This document shows, piece after piece, positions 8,840 through 18,109 of a stretch of DNA of 64,000 nucleotides. This stretch comes from Verrucomicrobiales bacterium (lineage in GTDB: Bacteria > Verrucomicrobiota > Verrucomicrobiia > Verrucomicrobiales > DEV007). The number at the start of each line of letters is the position of its first letter. Positions within the stretch are counted from its first letter, which is position 1. The notes beneath the pieces are model-generated. The model searched no databases and was not told the origin of the DNA. It saw only the letters and a program-made list of their open reading frames with translations. Position numbers and translations under genes: made by a program. The stretch is taken from NCBI GenBank assembly GCA_016795385.1, contig JAEUHI010000043.1:1-64000 (forward strand), in the 5' to 3' direction.

Positions 8840-9555
8840 AGCAATCGGATGAGATGGCGCAGTTCCTCGTCGACATCGGTGTCGTCGGCATGGGTGTCGC
8901 GGACCTCTTCGCGCAGAGTGGCTCCGAAACGGGCGCGCAGCCGATGCACCGCCACTTTCACGGTGTCGGGCTTCATCCCGAGCGCCGCGCCGAGCGATTC
9001 GTAGTCGCCGGACTTGGCGTCGGTGGTGAGAAACGGGCGCAAGGCATCGAAGTCGGCGACCTTGCCCTTGGTCTCAAACTCGCCGCGGAGCCGCTCGCAG
9101 GTGCGCTCCAGCAAGGTGAGCGCCCACTGCCGGTCGTAGGCTTCCTCCGGTGAAGTTCCGGGCGATTCCCCGGCCGCCGCATACCAGCGCTCCGCCTCGA
9201 TCAGGTCGAGCGAGACCACGGCGCCGCCACCGCGTTTTCCGGCGAAGGCTTTGTCATGCTCGTCCCGGGCATAGCGCCTGAAGGCGGTGAGCAGAAAGGT
9301 GCGCAACTTTCCGCGACCGGAATCAGCGCGTGAGAAAAGCTCGTCGATCACCGCTTTCGCGAGAAAACCCTGCACAAGATCCTCCGCATCGGTCGGCGAG
9401 TGACCCGCCCTCCTCGCGAAGGTATAGAGCGGCAGCCAGTAAGCCTGGCAAAGTTCGGCAAGGGCCTGTTCCGCATTCGCGTTGCCGCGGGCCGATTGGA
9501 GGACGATACTCCACTTCGTCGCGGGAAAGGGCGCGTTGGAAGCGGGGGCGGCCAT
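8836..9555 (-). CDS. ECF-type RNA polymerase sigma factor linked to the kinase
   Basis: 239 residues. Region 2 features are visible as ELCQAYWLPLYTFARRAGHSP and AEDLVQGFLAKAV. Region 4 is a helix-turn-helix at DYESLGAALGMKPDTVKVAV followed by HRLRARFG. The start is ATG 9555 (MAAPASNAPFPATKW). The frame stays open much further upstream, but that portion is antisense to the 2200-residue gene and not real. It overlaps the kinase gene, so both form one transcript. No obvious anti-sigma factor lies nearby, so control by the kinase is a reasonable inference. Divergent from the large secreted protein. Confidence 0.9.
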   Translation of the reverse strand: MAAPASNAPFPATKWSIVLQSARGNANAEQALAELCQAYWLPLYTFARRAGHSPTDAEDLVQGFLAKAVIDELFSRADSGRGKLRTFLLTAFRRYARDEHDKAFAGKRGGGAVVSLDLIEAERWYAAAGESPGTSPEEAYDRQWALTLLERTCERLRGEFETKGKVADFDALRPFLTTDAKSGDYESLGAALGMKPDTVKVAVHRLRARFGATLREEVRDTHADDTDVDEELRHLIRLL

Positions 9556-9621
9556 GGTATGCTTCTGCAAAAAAATCTCCGCCCACTGTAACCCGCCTTG
9601 GCGATTTCCCAAGAAAAGAGC

Positions 9622-12600
9622 ATGAAACTTCCCCTTCCCGCTCTGCTCCTCGTGTTTTTGCTGACGCTGACACCTTCGGTCATCCGTGCCCAGGTCACCA
9701 CGACCGGCTTTCTCAACCAGGCCCGTCCCGAAGCCCCCGGCACCCTGCTCAGCGCGCCATGGCAGAACGGATCGCAGAACCTCGGCCGCACCACCACACT
9801 CAGTTACGTGAACGGCTGGCTCATCGTCGGGGGCGAATCGCCGGGCTCCGCGCCGGGCTCGGACCTGATCAAGCGCGTCTACGACATCTCGAATCCCACG
9901 AACCCGGTGCGGCGGCATCCCTCGGATTTCGGGCTGGTCTATCCGAACAATCTCTGGATCCAGAACGACGACGGATGGAACGCCCACGGCACCGCCCAGA
10001 GCGGTCCCTACACCCTGCCGGGCGTGATGCGCGTCCAAACCTTCGGCGGCCCGGTGGAACTCGGCGGCACCAACGGGATCCCGATGCTTTCCGGCATGCC
10101 GCTGCTCTACAACCGCTCGAGCCAGGCCGGTCCCTGGTCGGCGACGCTGCTTTGGTACAGCAACACCCTTCCCGCCTCGGGTCTGATGGAAATCAGGCGG
10201 CCCCGTGTCGTCGGAGGGATGGTCAATGCGCCCGGCGATCTTCTCGCCAGTTGGAACCATGTCGGCGATTTCGGTGGCGGCGACTGGCACCCGATGTTCT
10301 TCGGCGACCTCCTCATCTACGCCCGCAGCGGCCTCGCGGCGAACGATGGGGTCGTCGTCTACCGGCTCAGCTACACGAATTTCGAGGACGGCAATCCCGC
10401 GAACGATCAGGTCGGCGTGCAGTATGTCGGCTCGCTCGAGGGCGGCTTCCAGGGCTACTGGCCGAATCTCTTCAGCGACGGCACCGGTCTCTACGTGATC
10501 GGATCGGCCACCGACATCCTCACCTCGGCCAACATCACGAACGCCGCCGATCCCGCGACCTCGTCGGAGAATCCCGTCGTCGCCGGTCCCACCCTGACGA
10601 TCCCGGGGTTCACGAACGCCTCCTACCCGGTCTACCAGGACCGCTTCGCCTTCATCCACAACCGCAAGATCGACATGACCGAATTCCTCGCGGACGCGGG
10701 CATGAACTCGATCGCCCTGACCCTGAACGAAGCCGCCACCGGCGTCGACACCACCCAGATGTCCCTGCCGCTCGGGAATCTCTGGATCACGGGCGGCTAT
10801 CCGAACGGCGGCGTCAACGCGCAGAATCCCTGGGGCGTGCGCTCGCAGGGCATGGCCGTGTGGGTGCACCAGCAGGACTCCGATGAGACGGCTCCGGCGG
10901 TGTCCTATCACATCCCCCAAAACGGCCGTGCGAACTACCCGCGTTTCGCTCCGCTCAGCTTCCTCCTCCACGAACATCCGCGGCACGGCGGCCTGCGCAA
11001 CGGCATCGACTTCGCGGTGCGCCCGGTCGGTCCCGATGGCACCAGCCTCGGAGCGGCGGTGCCGGGTTACCTCATCCACGATTTCTCGGGCGTCGTCACC
11101 TTCACACCGCAGGGCGGGCTCGCCGCCAACACGACCTACCAGGTCGATTTCTTCTCCGACGACTCGAATCCGGCGAATCCGATCGGCTTTTTCGACGCGG
11201 CCGGGAATGTCATCGAGCCCTACACCTTCCGCTTCTCCACCGGTGGCGGAGTCGCGGCCTCGCCCGCGCCGGTCTTCTCCGCGCTCACCGCGAGCGATTA
11301 CCAGCCCGCCCCCGGCGAAAGCCTCACCGTCACCGCAACGGCCACGCCGGGAACCCCGGGCGGGTCGCTGCAATATCGTTTCAACTTCACCGGCACCTGG
11401 TCGGCCTGGGGCGCGGCGGCTTCGGCGAATCATTCCTACAACGAAACCGGCCGCCAGCGCGTCCTCGTGCAGGTGCGCGAAGGCAACGGCGCGCCCATCA
11501 CCCGGCCGCTCAATCTCCTCGTCACGAACGTCCCCGCCGGTCCGCAACCGACCCGCAGTTCGACGATCACTTCCGGAAACGACGGTCCCGCCGGTCATCG
11601 CGTCTGGGTCGTGAATCCGGACGCCGACACCGTGACCGTCTTCGACGCGCTGACGAATGAAGTGGACGCCGAACTCGCCGTCGGCGACGACCCCCGCTCG
11701 ATCGCCCGCGACGCGAACGGCCGCTATTGGGTGACGTGTCAGGGCAGCGACGAGATCCGCGTCTTCAACGCCGACACCACCCCGCACGCCACCGTCACGG
11801 TGCCCTACGGATCGGCACCCTTCGGCATCGCGCCCTCGCCCGATGGCGAGTTCCTTTTCGTCACCCTCTACGGATCGGGCCGGCTCCATCGCTACACCGC
11901 CGACACCCCGGCGACGGCACCGACGGTGCGCACGACCTTTCCGACGCCCCGCGCCATCGCCGTCAGCGGCGACGGTGAACGCGTCCTCGTGACCCGTTTC
12001 CTCTCGCCCGACCTGGAGGCCGAGATCGGCGAATTCGACGGCAACTCGCCCGCGCTCGACGCGGTCCGCACCTTCCGCCTTTCCTCCTCGAACACGATCG
12101 ACCTCGGCGACCGCGCCTCCGGCGTGCCGAACTACCTCGCCGGCATCGCCATTTCCCCCGACGGCACCCGCGCCGCCGTCGTCTCGAAGCAGGACAACAT
12201 CCAGCGCGGCGAACTCTTTGGCGTCAACGACCTCACCTTCGAGACCACGGTGCGCGCCGTCGTTTCCTTCCTCGATCTCCAGGCGAACGCCGAGATCCGG
12301 CATTCGCGACGCGACTTCGACAACTCCGACAGTCCCAGCGCCGTCAGCTACACGCCCCTCGGCGACACCCTCCTCGTCACCCTGCAGGGGAACAACCGCG
12401 TCGTCGGCTTCGACGCCCTCTCCCTCGCGCCCGTCACCGGGCCGAACACCGTCGGCGCCACCCTCGTCTCGCCTGTTGTGAAAACCCTCGACGCCAACAC
12501 CGGAGCCGCGCCGCAGGGACTCCTCGTTGATCCGGTGAGCGGACGGCTCTTCGTGCAGAACTTCCTCGGACGCAGTGTCACCGTCCTCGACGCGGGACCA

Positions 12601-15600
12601 CTCCTGACCATGAACCAGGGATCGCTCCCTAACATGACCACCGTCGACACGGTCGCGAACGAGCCGCTGCCTCTCAACGTCTTCCTCGGAAAGCAGATCT
12701 TCTACCACGCCGCCGATCCGCGCATGAGCGCCGACAGCTACATCAGTTGCGCCTCGTGCCACGTCGACGGTGGCCACGACGGGCGCGTCTGGGACTTCAC
12801 CGGTCGCGGCGAGGGTCTCCGCCGCACCATCGACCTCCGCGGCCGCGGCGGCATGGCCCACGGGAACGTGCACTGGTCGGCCAATTTCGACGAGATCCAG
12901 GATTTCGAGCACGACATCCGCGGGCCCTTTGGCGGCACCGGATTCCTCCCACTGAACCCGGTTGCCTTCGCGACCCAACACGGTTCACCCGCCTCGACGA
13001 AGGCCGGACTGAGCGCCGATCTCGACGCGCTCGCCGCTTATGTGGCTTCGTTGGGAAATGCGGAGGTGCCGCGCAGTCCCCATCGCAACACCGATGGCTC
13101 GCTCACCGCGGCGGCCCTGCGGGGACGTGATCTCTTCGTCGCTCAGAACTGCGTCTCCTGCCACAGCGGAGACGACTTCACCGACTCGAACGGAACCCCG
13201 ACCCTGCACAGCGTCGGCACCCTTTCCGCGCTCAGCGGGGAGCGCCTCGGCCAGCCGCTCGCCGGCATCGACACGCCGACCTTGATCGGACTCCACGCCG
13301 CGCGCCGTTATCTGCACCACGGGCTCGGCGCGACCCTGAACGAGGTCTTCTCACAGGCCGGCGGCGTCTGGCTGCCGGCGGCGAACGCCCAATTCCTCGG
13401 GGGCGCGGCGGTCGGGACCGGCACTGACAATCCCGCGGAAGGCGGGGGCGGTTTCACCCGCGGGGTCTTCGGCGGTCAGCTCGTCGGCATCACCGGCGCG
13501 GCCGGGAACGGGGTGCGGTTCAACAACGTCGATGGCGGCACCGGAGGCACCGCGTTGATCACGCTTCGCTACGTGCGGCAATACAGCGGTAATACCGCGA
13601 CCTTCCGCGTCAACGGAGTCAATCAATCCTTCCCCATCCTGATCCAAGAGCCGGACAACAACTGGATGGTGAGCGGTTGGCGCTGGGCGAGCTTCGAGGT
13701 GCCGCTCAATGCCGGTGCCACGAACACCATCGAGGTGCTGCGCGAGTCGGCCGATCTGCTCGTCAACGGCATCCTCGTCGCCAATGCCAATGTCCTCGCC
13801 GCGGCGGCCCCACACCGGGTCGTCACGACCCTTTCCTCCGGCGACCGCGACGATCTCCTCGCCTACCTCCGCCAACTCGACGGCAGTCCCGGCGAGGCGC
13901 CCGCGGCACAGAATCCGGCGAATCCCAGCGTCACGATCACGACCCTGCCGGGATTCACGCCGCCGCTCACGGAGGACTTCATCGATTTCGACATCGTCTT
14001 CTCCGCGCCCGTCACCGGTCTCGTCGCGGGCGACTTCATCCTCGGTGGCACGGCCTTGCCAACGACCGCGCAACTCACGACCCTGACCGCGGGCACCCAT
14101 TACCGGCTGCGGGTGGGCGGCTTCACCGGGGCCGGATCGATCACCCTGCAACTGCCCGCCGGAGCGGTCGACGGGCTCGCCGGAGGCAGCGTGAACAACG
14201 CCTCCCTCGTCGCCCAGGTCGATTACGCGCCCGTCGTGCCGGACGACCTCGCCCCGCTCTCCGACGAGTTCGACAATCCTGACACCATCACCCACTGGCT
14301 CCGCAACGAGACCGTCGAGGGATGGGGCGGCAGCAAGCTCGAGCAATACGACATCGACACGACCAGCCCCGGGCACATGCGCCTGATGCCCTACTCGAGT
14401 TCTTGGTACGAGGACTTCACCGGAGCCTACACCTACAAGGAAGTCACCGGCGACTTTGTCCTCACGACCCGCCTCGATGTCACCAACCGCGCCGGAACGG
14501 GAAGGCCCAACTCCGACTTCAGCCTCGCCGGACTGATGGTGCGCGCCCCGCGTGGTCTCACCAACGCAGCGCCCTCGCCAGATCCCGGGCCGGGCACCTT
14601 CCTGCCTTGGCCGCCGCCGGCCCAGGGGCAGCCGAATCATTACACGACCCCCTGGCAGCCCGACACGGAGAACTACATCTTCCTCTCCTTCGGCTTCGGC
14701 AGCGCCGGCATGGCTACTCCCGACGGTGGCAACCCGAACCGCTGGCACTACGAGGTGAAGACGACGACCAACGGCGTCTCCACCCTTTATCCCCGGACCC
14801 ACGGTGTGCCGGAAAATGAGCCGGTCGTGATGCTGCAGATGGTGCGTCGCGGCTCCACCTTCCTCCTCCTCCGCCGCCATGGCGAGGGACCGTGGATCAT
14901 CGAGAACCGATTTGAGCGCGCCGACCTGCCCACGACGCTCCAGATCGGCATGACCACCTACACCGACTGGAACACCGTCGCCGCCGGATGGGACTTCTCG
15001 AATCCGCGCATCCCCTTCCATCAGAACCGCATCGTCAACACCGGCGGCACTCCCGACCTCATCGCCGATGTGGATTTTGTCAGGATCCGGCGTCCCGATC
15101 CCGCCCTCGATGCCGCCGCGCTCCAAGCCGCTTCCGTTACCGGACCGAACGGCCCTGTCGTGAATCTCGCCGGCACCCCGCTCGCGGCCTGGCTCGGTGA
15201 CAACGGGCATGCGCCTTTCGACAATGGCGGTGATCCCGAACCGCTTCCGGCTCCCACCGGCATCACCGCGAACTTCGTCGAGGGCGAAGGTGTCGTGCTC
15301 TCGTGGGATGCCGTGGCCGGGGCGACCGGCTACGAAGTCTGGAGCGGTGGCTCGTCGAATCCCGCCTCCCTCGCGCACGTCGGGACGACGGCCACGACCG
15401 GCTTCGCACACGCTGCCGCGTCGGGACAGACACACTATTATTCGATCCGCGCGACCAATGCGGGTGGGCCCGGCTCTTTCTCGAATCCGGCATCGACCTT
15501 CGTGACCATTCCGCTGGCGGTTCCAACGAATGTGACGGCCAACTTCGTCGAAGGCGAAGGTGTCGTGCTCTCGTGGAGCGCGGTGGCCGGGGCAACCGGC

Positions 15601-16224
15601 TACGAGATCTGGGGCGGTCCCGCGCCGGATGCCGGTTCGCTCCTCCTGCTCGGCACGAGTGCCAATGCAGGATTTGTCGACACCGGCGTGGCTCCGGGGG
15701 ACACGCGCTTTTATGCGATCCGTGCGACGAACGGAAACGGTCCGGGCGCGTTCTCCAACGCGGGCGATCACTTCGTCGAGGTTCCCCTGCCCGCTCCGCG
15801 ACCCGACCTCCTGATCGGCACCACCCTGACAAAACCACTCGGCGACGGGATCTACAACACCACCGGCGCGAATCAACGACTCATCCTACGCTCGAAGGGG
15901 ACCCGTCCACTCGCTGCGATCGTCACCGTGCAGAATGACGGCGAAGGAGACGACACGATCCGCCTCCAGACAACTCGTCCTTCGAAAACAGCGACCCTCA
16001 CTGCCTTCCTCACCGAAAGCGGAACGCGGACGAACGTCACCGCCACCATCGTCACGAGCGGAGCGCTCACCGGTACCATCGCCCCGGGTGATTCGCGCCG
16101 CCTCGATCTCTCGATCCGGCCCGGCAAACGCTTCGCCGGGGCGAATCTGCGCATCGCCGGCGAGACCCGCGGGACGAGCGATGCGGTGATGCTGCAAATC
16201 TCCAGGCCGCCCCGGAAACGCTGA
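9622..16224 (+). CDS. Giant secreted multi-domain protein: beta-propeller, di-haem c-like, lectin-like and FN3 modules
   Basis: 2200 residues with a signal peptide (MKLPLPALLLVFLLTLTPSVIRAQ). ATG 9622 is preferred to TTG 9598 because a purine-rich AAGAAAAGAG precedes it. Order read from the protein: N-terminal propeller-like region (~25-425), Ig-like domain (~425-545), PKD-like domain (~546-640), YVTN-type propeller (RVWVVNPDADTVTVFD, ~660-1000), and a cytochrome-c-peroxidase-like region with CASCH (Cys1043) and CVSCH (Cys1177). Then come a carbohydrate-binding-like beta module, another Ig-like domain, a DUF1349/LamG-like domain, two near-identical FN3 repeats (TANFVEGEGVVLSW), and a C-terminal domain starting RPDLLIGTTLTKPLGDGIYN. 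Likely extracellular or surface-bound, perhaps binding polysaccharide and carrying haem. Confidence 0.88.
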   Translation: MKLPLPALLLVFLLTLTPSVIRAQVTTTGFLNQARPEAPGTLLSAPWQNGSQNLGRTTTLSYVNGWLIVGGESPGSAPGSDLIKRVYDISNPTNPVRRHPSDFGLVYPNNLWIQNDDGWNAHGTAQSGPYTLPGVMRVQTFGGPVELGGTNGIPMLSGMPLLYNRSSQAGPWSATLLWYSNTLPASGLMEIRRPRVVGGMVNAPGDLLASWNHVGDFGGGDWHPMFFGDLLIYARSGLAANDGVVVYRLSYTNFEDGNPANDQVGVQYVGSLEGGFQGYWPNLFSDGTGLYVIGSATDILTSANITNAADPATSSENPVVAGPTLTIPGFTNASYPVYQDRFAFIHNRKIDMTEFLADAGMNSIALTLNEAATGVDTTQMSLPLGNLWITGGYPNGGVNAQNPWGVRSQGMAVWVHQQDSDETAPAVSYHIPQNGRANYPRFAPLSFLLHEHPRHGGLRNGIDFAVRPVGPDGTSLGAAVPGYLIHDFSGVVTFTPQGGLAANTTYQVDFFSDDSNPANPIGFFDAAGNVIEPYTFRFSTGGGVAASPAPVFSALTASDYQPAPGESLTVTATATPGTPGGSLQYRFNFTGTWSAWGAAASANHSYNETGRQRVLVQVREGNGAPITRPLNLLVTNVPAGPQPTRSSTITSGNDGPAGHRVWVVNPDADTVTVFDALTNEVDAELAVGDDPRSIARDANGRYWVTCQGSDEIRVFNADTTPHATVTVPYGSAPFGIAPSPDGEFLFVTLYGSGRLHRYTADTPATAPTVRTTFPTPRAIAVSGDGERVLVTRFLSPDLEAEIGEFDGNSPALDAVRTFRLSSSNTIDLGDRASGVPNYLAGIAISPDGTRAAVVSKQDNIQRGELFGVNDLTFETTVRAVVSFLDLQANAEIRHSRRDFDNSDSPSAVSYTPLGDTLLVTLQGNNRVVGFDALSLAPVTGPNTVGATLVSPVVKTLDANTGAAPQGLLVDPVSGRLFVQNFLGRSVTVLDAGPLLTMNQGSLPNMTTVDTVANEPLPLNVFLGKQIFYHAADPRMSADSYISCASCHVDGGHDGRVWDFTGRGEGLRRTIDLRGRGGMAHGNVHWSANFDEIQDFEHDIRGPFGGTGFLPLNPVAFATQHGSPASTKAGLSADLDALAAYVASLGNAEVPRSPHRNTDGSLTAAALRGRDLFVAQNCVSCHSGDDFTDSNGTPTLHSVGTLSALSGERLGQPLAGIDTPTLIGLHAARRYLHHGLGATLNEVFSQAGGVWLPAANAQFLGGAAVGTGTDNPAEGGGGFTRGVFGGQLVGITGAAGNGVRFNNVDGGTGGTALITLRYVRQYSGNTATFRVNGVNQSFPILIQEPDNNWMVSGWRWASFEVPLNAGATNTIEVLRESADLLVNGILVANANVLAAAAPHRVVTTLSSGDRDDLLAYLRQLDGSPGEAPAAQNPANPSVTITTLPGFTPPLTEDFIDFDIVFSAPVTGLVAGDFILGGTALPTTAQLTTLTAGTHYRLRVGGFTGAGSITLQLPAGAVDGLAGGSVNNASLVAQVDYAPVVPDDLAPLSDEFDNPDTITHWLRNETVEGWGGSKLEQYDIDTTSPGHMRLMPYSSSWYEDFTGAYTYKEVTGDFVLTTRLDVTNRAGTGRPNSDFSLAGLMVRAPRGLTNAAPSPDPGPGTFLPWPPPAQGQPNHYTTPWQPDTENYIFLSFGFGSAGMATPDGGNPNRWHYEVKTTTNGVSTLYPRTHGVPENEPVVMLQMVRRGSTFLLLRRHGEGPWIIENRFERADLPTTLQIGMTTYTDWNTVAAGWDFSNPRIPFHQNRIVNTGGTPDLIADVDFVRIRRPDPALDAAALQAASVTGPNGPVVNLAGTPLAAWLGDNGHAPFDNGGDPEPLPAPTGITANFVEGEGVVLSWDAVAGATGYEVWSGGSSNPASLAHVGTTATTGFAHAAASGQTHYYSIRATNAGGPGSFSNPASTFVTIPLAVPTNVTANFVEGEGVVLSWSAVAGATGYEIWGGPAPDAGSLLLLGTSANAGFVDTGVAPGDTRFYAIRATNGNGPGAFSNAGDHFVEVPLPAPRPDLLIGTTLTKPLGDGIYNTTGANQRLILRSKGTRPLAAIVTVQNDGEGDDTIRLQTTRPSKTATLTAFLTESGTRTNVTATIVTSGALTGTIAPGDSRRLDLSIRPGKRFAGANLRIAGETRGTSDAVMLQISRPPRKR

Positions 16225-16256
16225 GGAGGAGGAGCCATCCAGGTGGCCCGAAGAGA

Positions 16257-16295
16257 ACGGCGTGAGGGAGATCCTCGCGCCGTTTTTCTTTTTTT
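16257..16295 (+). terminator. Rho-independent terminator
   Basis: An 11-bp stem (ACGGCGTGAGG pairing with CCTCGCGCCGT, one G-U pair) with a GAGAT loop is followed by TTTTCTTTTTTT. It lies about 33 bp after the stop of the 2200-residue gene and should end its transcript, so the next gene needs its own promoter. Confidence 0.9.
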
Positions 16296-16418
16296 CACGG
16301 CGTCTGTAACCACCGGTCGCAGCTTCCCAAGAAAGGAATGAAAAGCGGCATCCGAGACTCAGCTTTCGGGCAGCCGATCGAAACCCAACTGAAAAACCAA
16401 AAGAAGACCCCTCCTAAC

Positions 16419-18017
16419 ATGAATACCAAAATCCTTCACGGACTGCTGGCGTTGATCGCCGTGCTGTCCGCGCCCAAACTCCTCCATGCCCAGGAAACCC
16501 TCCTCGGGATCGGCTGGATCCACAGTTCCGGCGCCGTCATCGGAGGCTGGAGCCCCGTCGGCACCATCAGCACTTCGCGGCCGAACACGGGAGAATTCCA
16601 TATCACGATCGACGCACCCGGTGAGTTCACCGGTGCTGGCATCGGCGACTTTCTGCCGCAGGCCATGACCCGGATCGGAGCCGCTAGCGACCGCGCCCTG
16701 ACCGGAGAGGTCACCGCGGTCTCCGCCGATTCGGTGACCGCCGTTTTCTATCTCTCGGATGTCGAGGACAGCGCCAATCCGAGCGGCCCGGAGCCGGTCA
16801 ACTATTCCTTCCAGTTCGCCTTGCTTCGGTTCCCGGCCGGCACATCGGCCGTGCCTGCGGCTTCGCGCTATCTCCTCGCCACCGGCAGCATCGCTTCCAA
16901 CGGAACCTTGAAGCGCGCCGCCACCTCCGATGGATCGACTCTGGAGGTCAACCGTGTCGGAGAAGGCGATTATCACCTCACCCTTTCGAAAACGGGAGCG
17001 TACGCGGGATTCGGACTGGAGGACTTCTATCCCTTCGCGACCTCGGGCAACCAATCCAACGTCCAGGACAACCTGCCCGTGGGCACCGCCGATTCGAAAA
17101 GCAACGACCACGTCCTGATCCAATTCCGCACCGCCGATGTGCAAAACGCCTCCAACGACAATCCCGAAGCCGAGGATGACGAATTCCACTTCACCATCTA
17201 CCGGGCGGGCGGTCCATCCCCGGCCACCGCGGAGTCATCGCTGCTTCTCGCCATGGCCAGCGTGCAGGGCAACAATGGACTGCTGCGACGCAGTGCCATC
17301 AGCCTCCCCGGCGCGAACCTGGCCTTGGAGCGCACCGGCCCGGGACGATATCGTTTCACCCTCTCCGCCCCCGGCCGGTTCGCGGGAAAATCGATGGAGG
17401 ATTTCGCGATGCAGGTTCATCTCAACAACTCCGCACACATCGACCGGATCCCGAGTGTCCGTGGCATGATTCTGGGGGCCGACACCTTTGAATTCGATGT
17501 GCGCATCAACGACGTTGAGAATGCGGGAGAAGCCTTCGGAGTGGCCGAGGACAACGACTTCTTCCTCACCATCCACGACGCCGTCCCCACGTCGAAACCC
17601 GATCTCCGCATCGGGAAAAAGCCTTCGCTCACGAAGATGAAGGGCAACAATCTTTACAACAGCAACGCTCGCGGGCAGAAGATCCTCACCTCCCCCTCAT
17701 CGAGCGGCCTTGCCCGGATCCACCTGGCCACGGAAAACGATGGCAATGTGACCCAGGACATCCGGACTCGAGGCAAACGCGGAGCGGGACTCTCGAAGAC
17801 GCGCTGTTTCCAAATGACCGGCGGGAAGAAGAACGTCACCGCCGCCTTCCTGGCAGGCGGGACGACCGCAACGTCGGTCAGGCCAGGCCAAGTGGTACGC
17901 TACGAAGTCCGGACAGTGCTCCCGGCTGATTCCGCCAAAATCAAAACCGCCTTCCGCTTTCAGGCCGGCGCTTCGCCACTCGACCGCGCTTTCGCCCGGA
18001 TCGCGCGGAAGCCGTGA
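16419..18017 (+). CDS. Secreted protein with three tandem ~110-residue repeats and shared C-terminal domain
   Basis: 532 residues. ATG 16419 begins a clean signal peptide (MNTKILHGLLALIAVLSAPK, ending LLHAQ). Three divergent copies of one unit are visible, with cores GEFHITIDAPGEFTGAGIGDF, GDYHLTLSKTGAYAGFGLEDF and GRYRFTLSAPGRFAGKSMEDF. Each is followed by a short 'V.D.E(N/D)..N' segment and ends in an acidic stretch before F.(F/L)(A/T)(I/L).. . The C-terminal ~140 residues (PDLRIGKKPSLTKMKGNNLYN onward) match the end of the 2200-residue protein upstream. No enzyme motif is seen. Probably a surface or matrix protein. Confidence 0.8.
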   Translation: MNTKILHGLLALIAVLSAPKLLHAQETLLGIGWIHSSGAVIGGWSPVGTISTSRPNTGEFHITIDAPGEFTGAGIGDFLPQAMTRIGAASDRALTGEVTAVSADSVTAVFYLSDVEDSANPSGPEPVNYSFQFALLRFPAGTSAVPAASRYLLATGSIASNGTLKRAATSDGSTLEVNRVGEGDYHLTLSKTGAYAGFGLEDFYPFATSGNQSNVQDNLPVGTADSKSNDHVLIQFRTADVQNASNDNPEAEDDEFHFTIYRAGGPSPATAESSLLLAMASVQGNNGLLRRSAISLPGANLALERTGPGRYRFTLSAPGRFAGKSMEDFAMQVHLNNSAHIDRIPSVRGMILGADTFEFDVRINDVENAGEAFGVAEDNDFFLTIHDAVPTSKPDLRIGKKPSLTKMKGNNLYNSNARGQKILTSPSSSGLARIHLATENDGNVTQDIRTRGKRGAGLSKTRCFQMTGGKKNVTAAFLAGGTTATSVRPGQVVRYEVRTVLPADSAKIKTAFRFQAGASPLDRAFARIARKP

Positions 18018-18109
18018 GCAGCTTGCCATTCGCCGAGGGCGGAATTACACCCATGTAGCCCCCCGGGTTCACGAAGGCCCGCCTGACAAAAACTCTCGCC
18101 GCAGGATCA

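Noticed and set aside
9556..12981. Very long open frame on the reverse strand upstream of the sigma factor
   Set aside because: It is antisense to the 2200-residue secreted protein, has repetitive Arg/Gly/Val/Asp composition and no domain; only the part up to 9555 is a real gene.
13351..15876. 841-residue reverse-strand frame
   Set aside because: Antisense to the FN3/LamG region of the large secreted protein; composition is non-protein-like.
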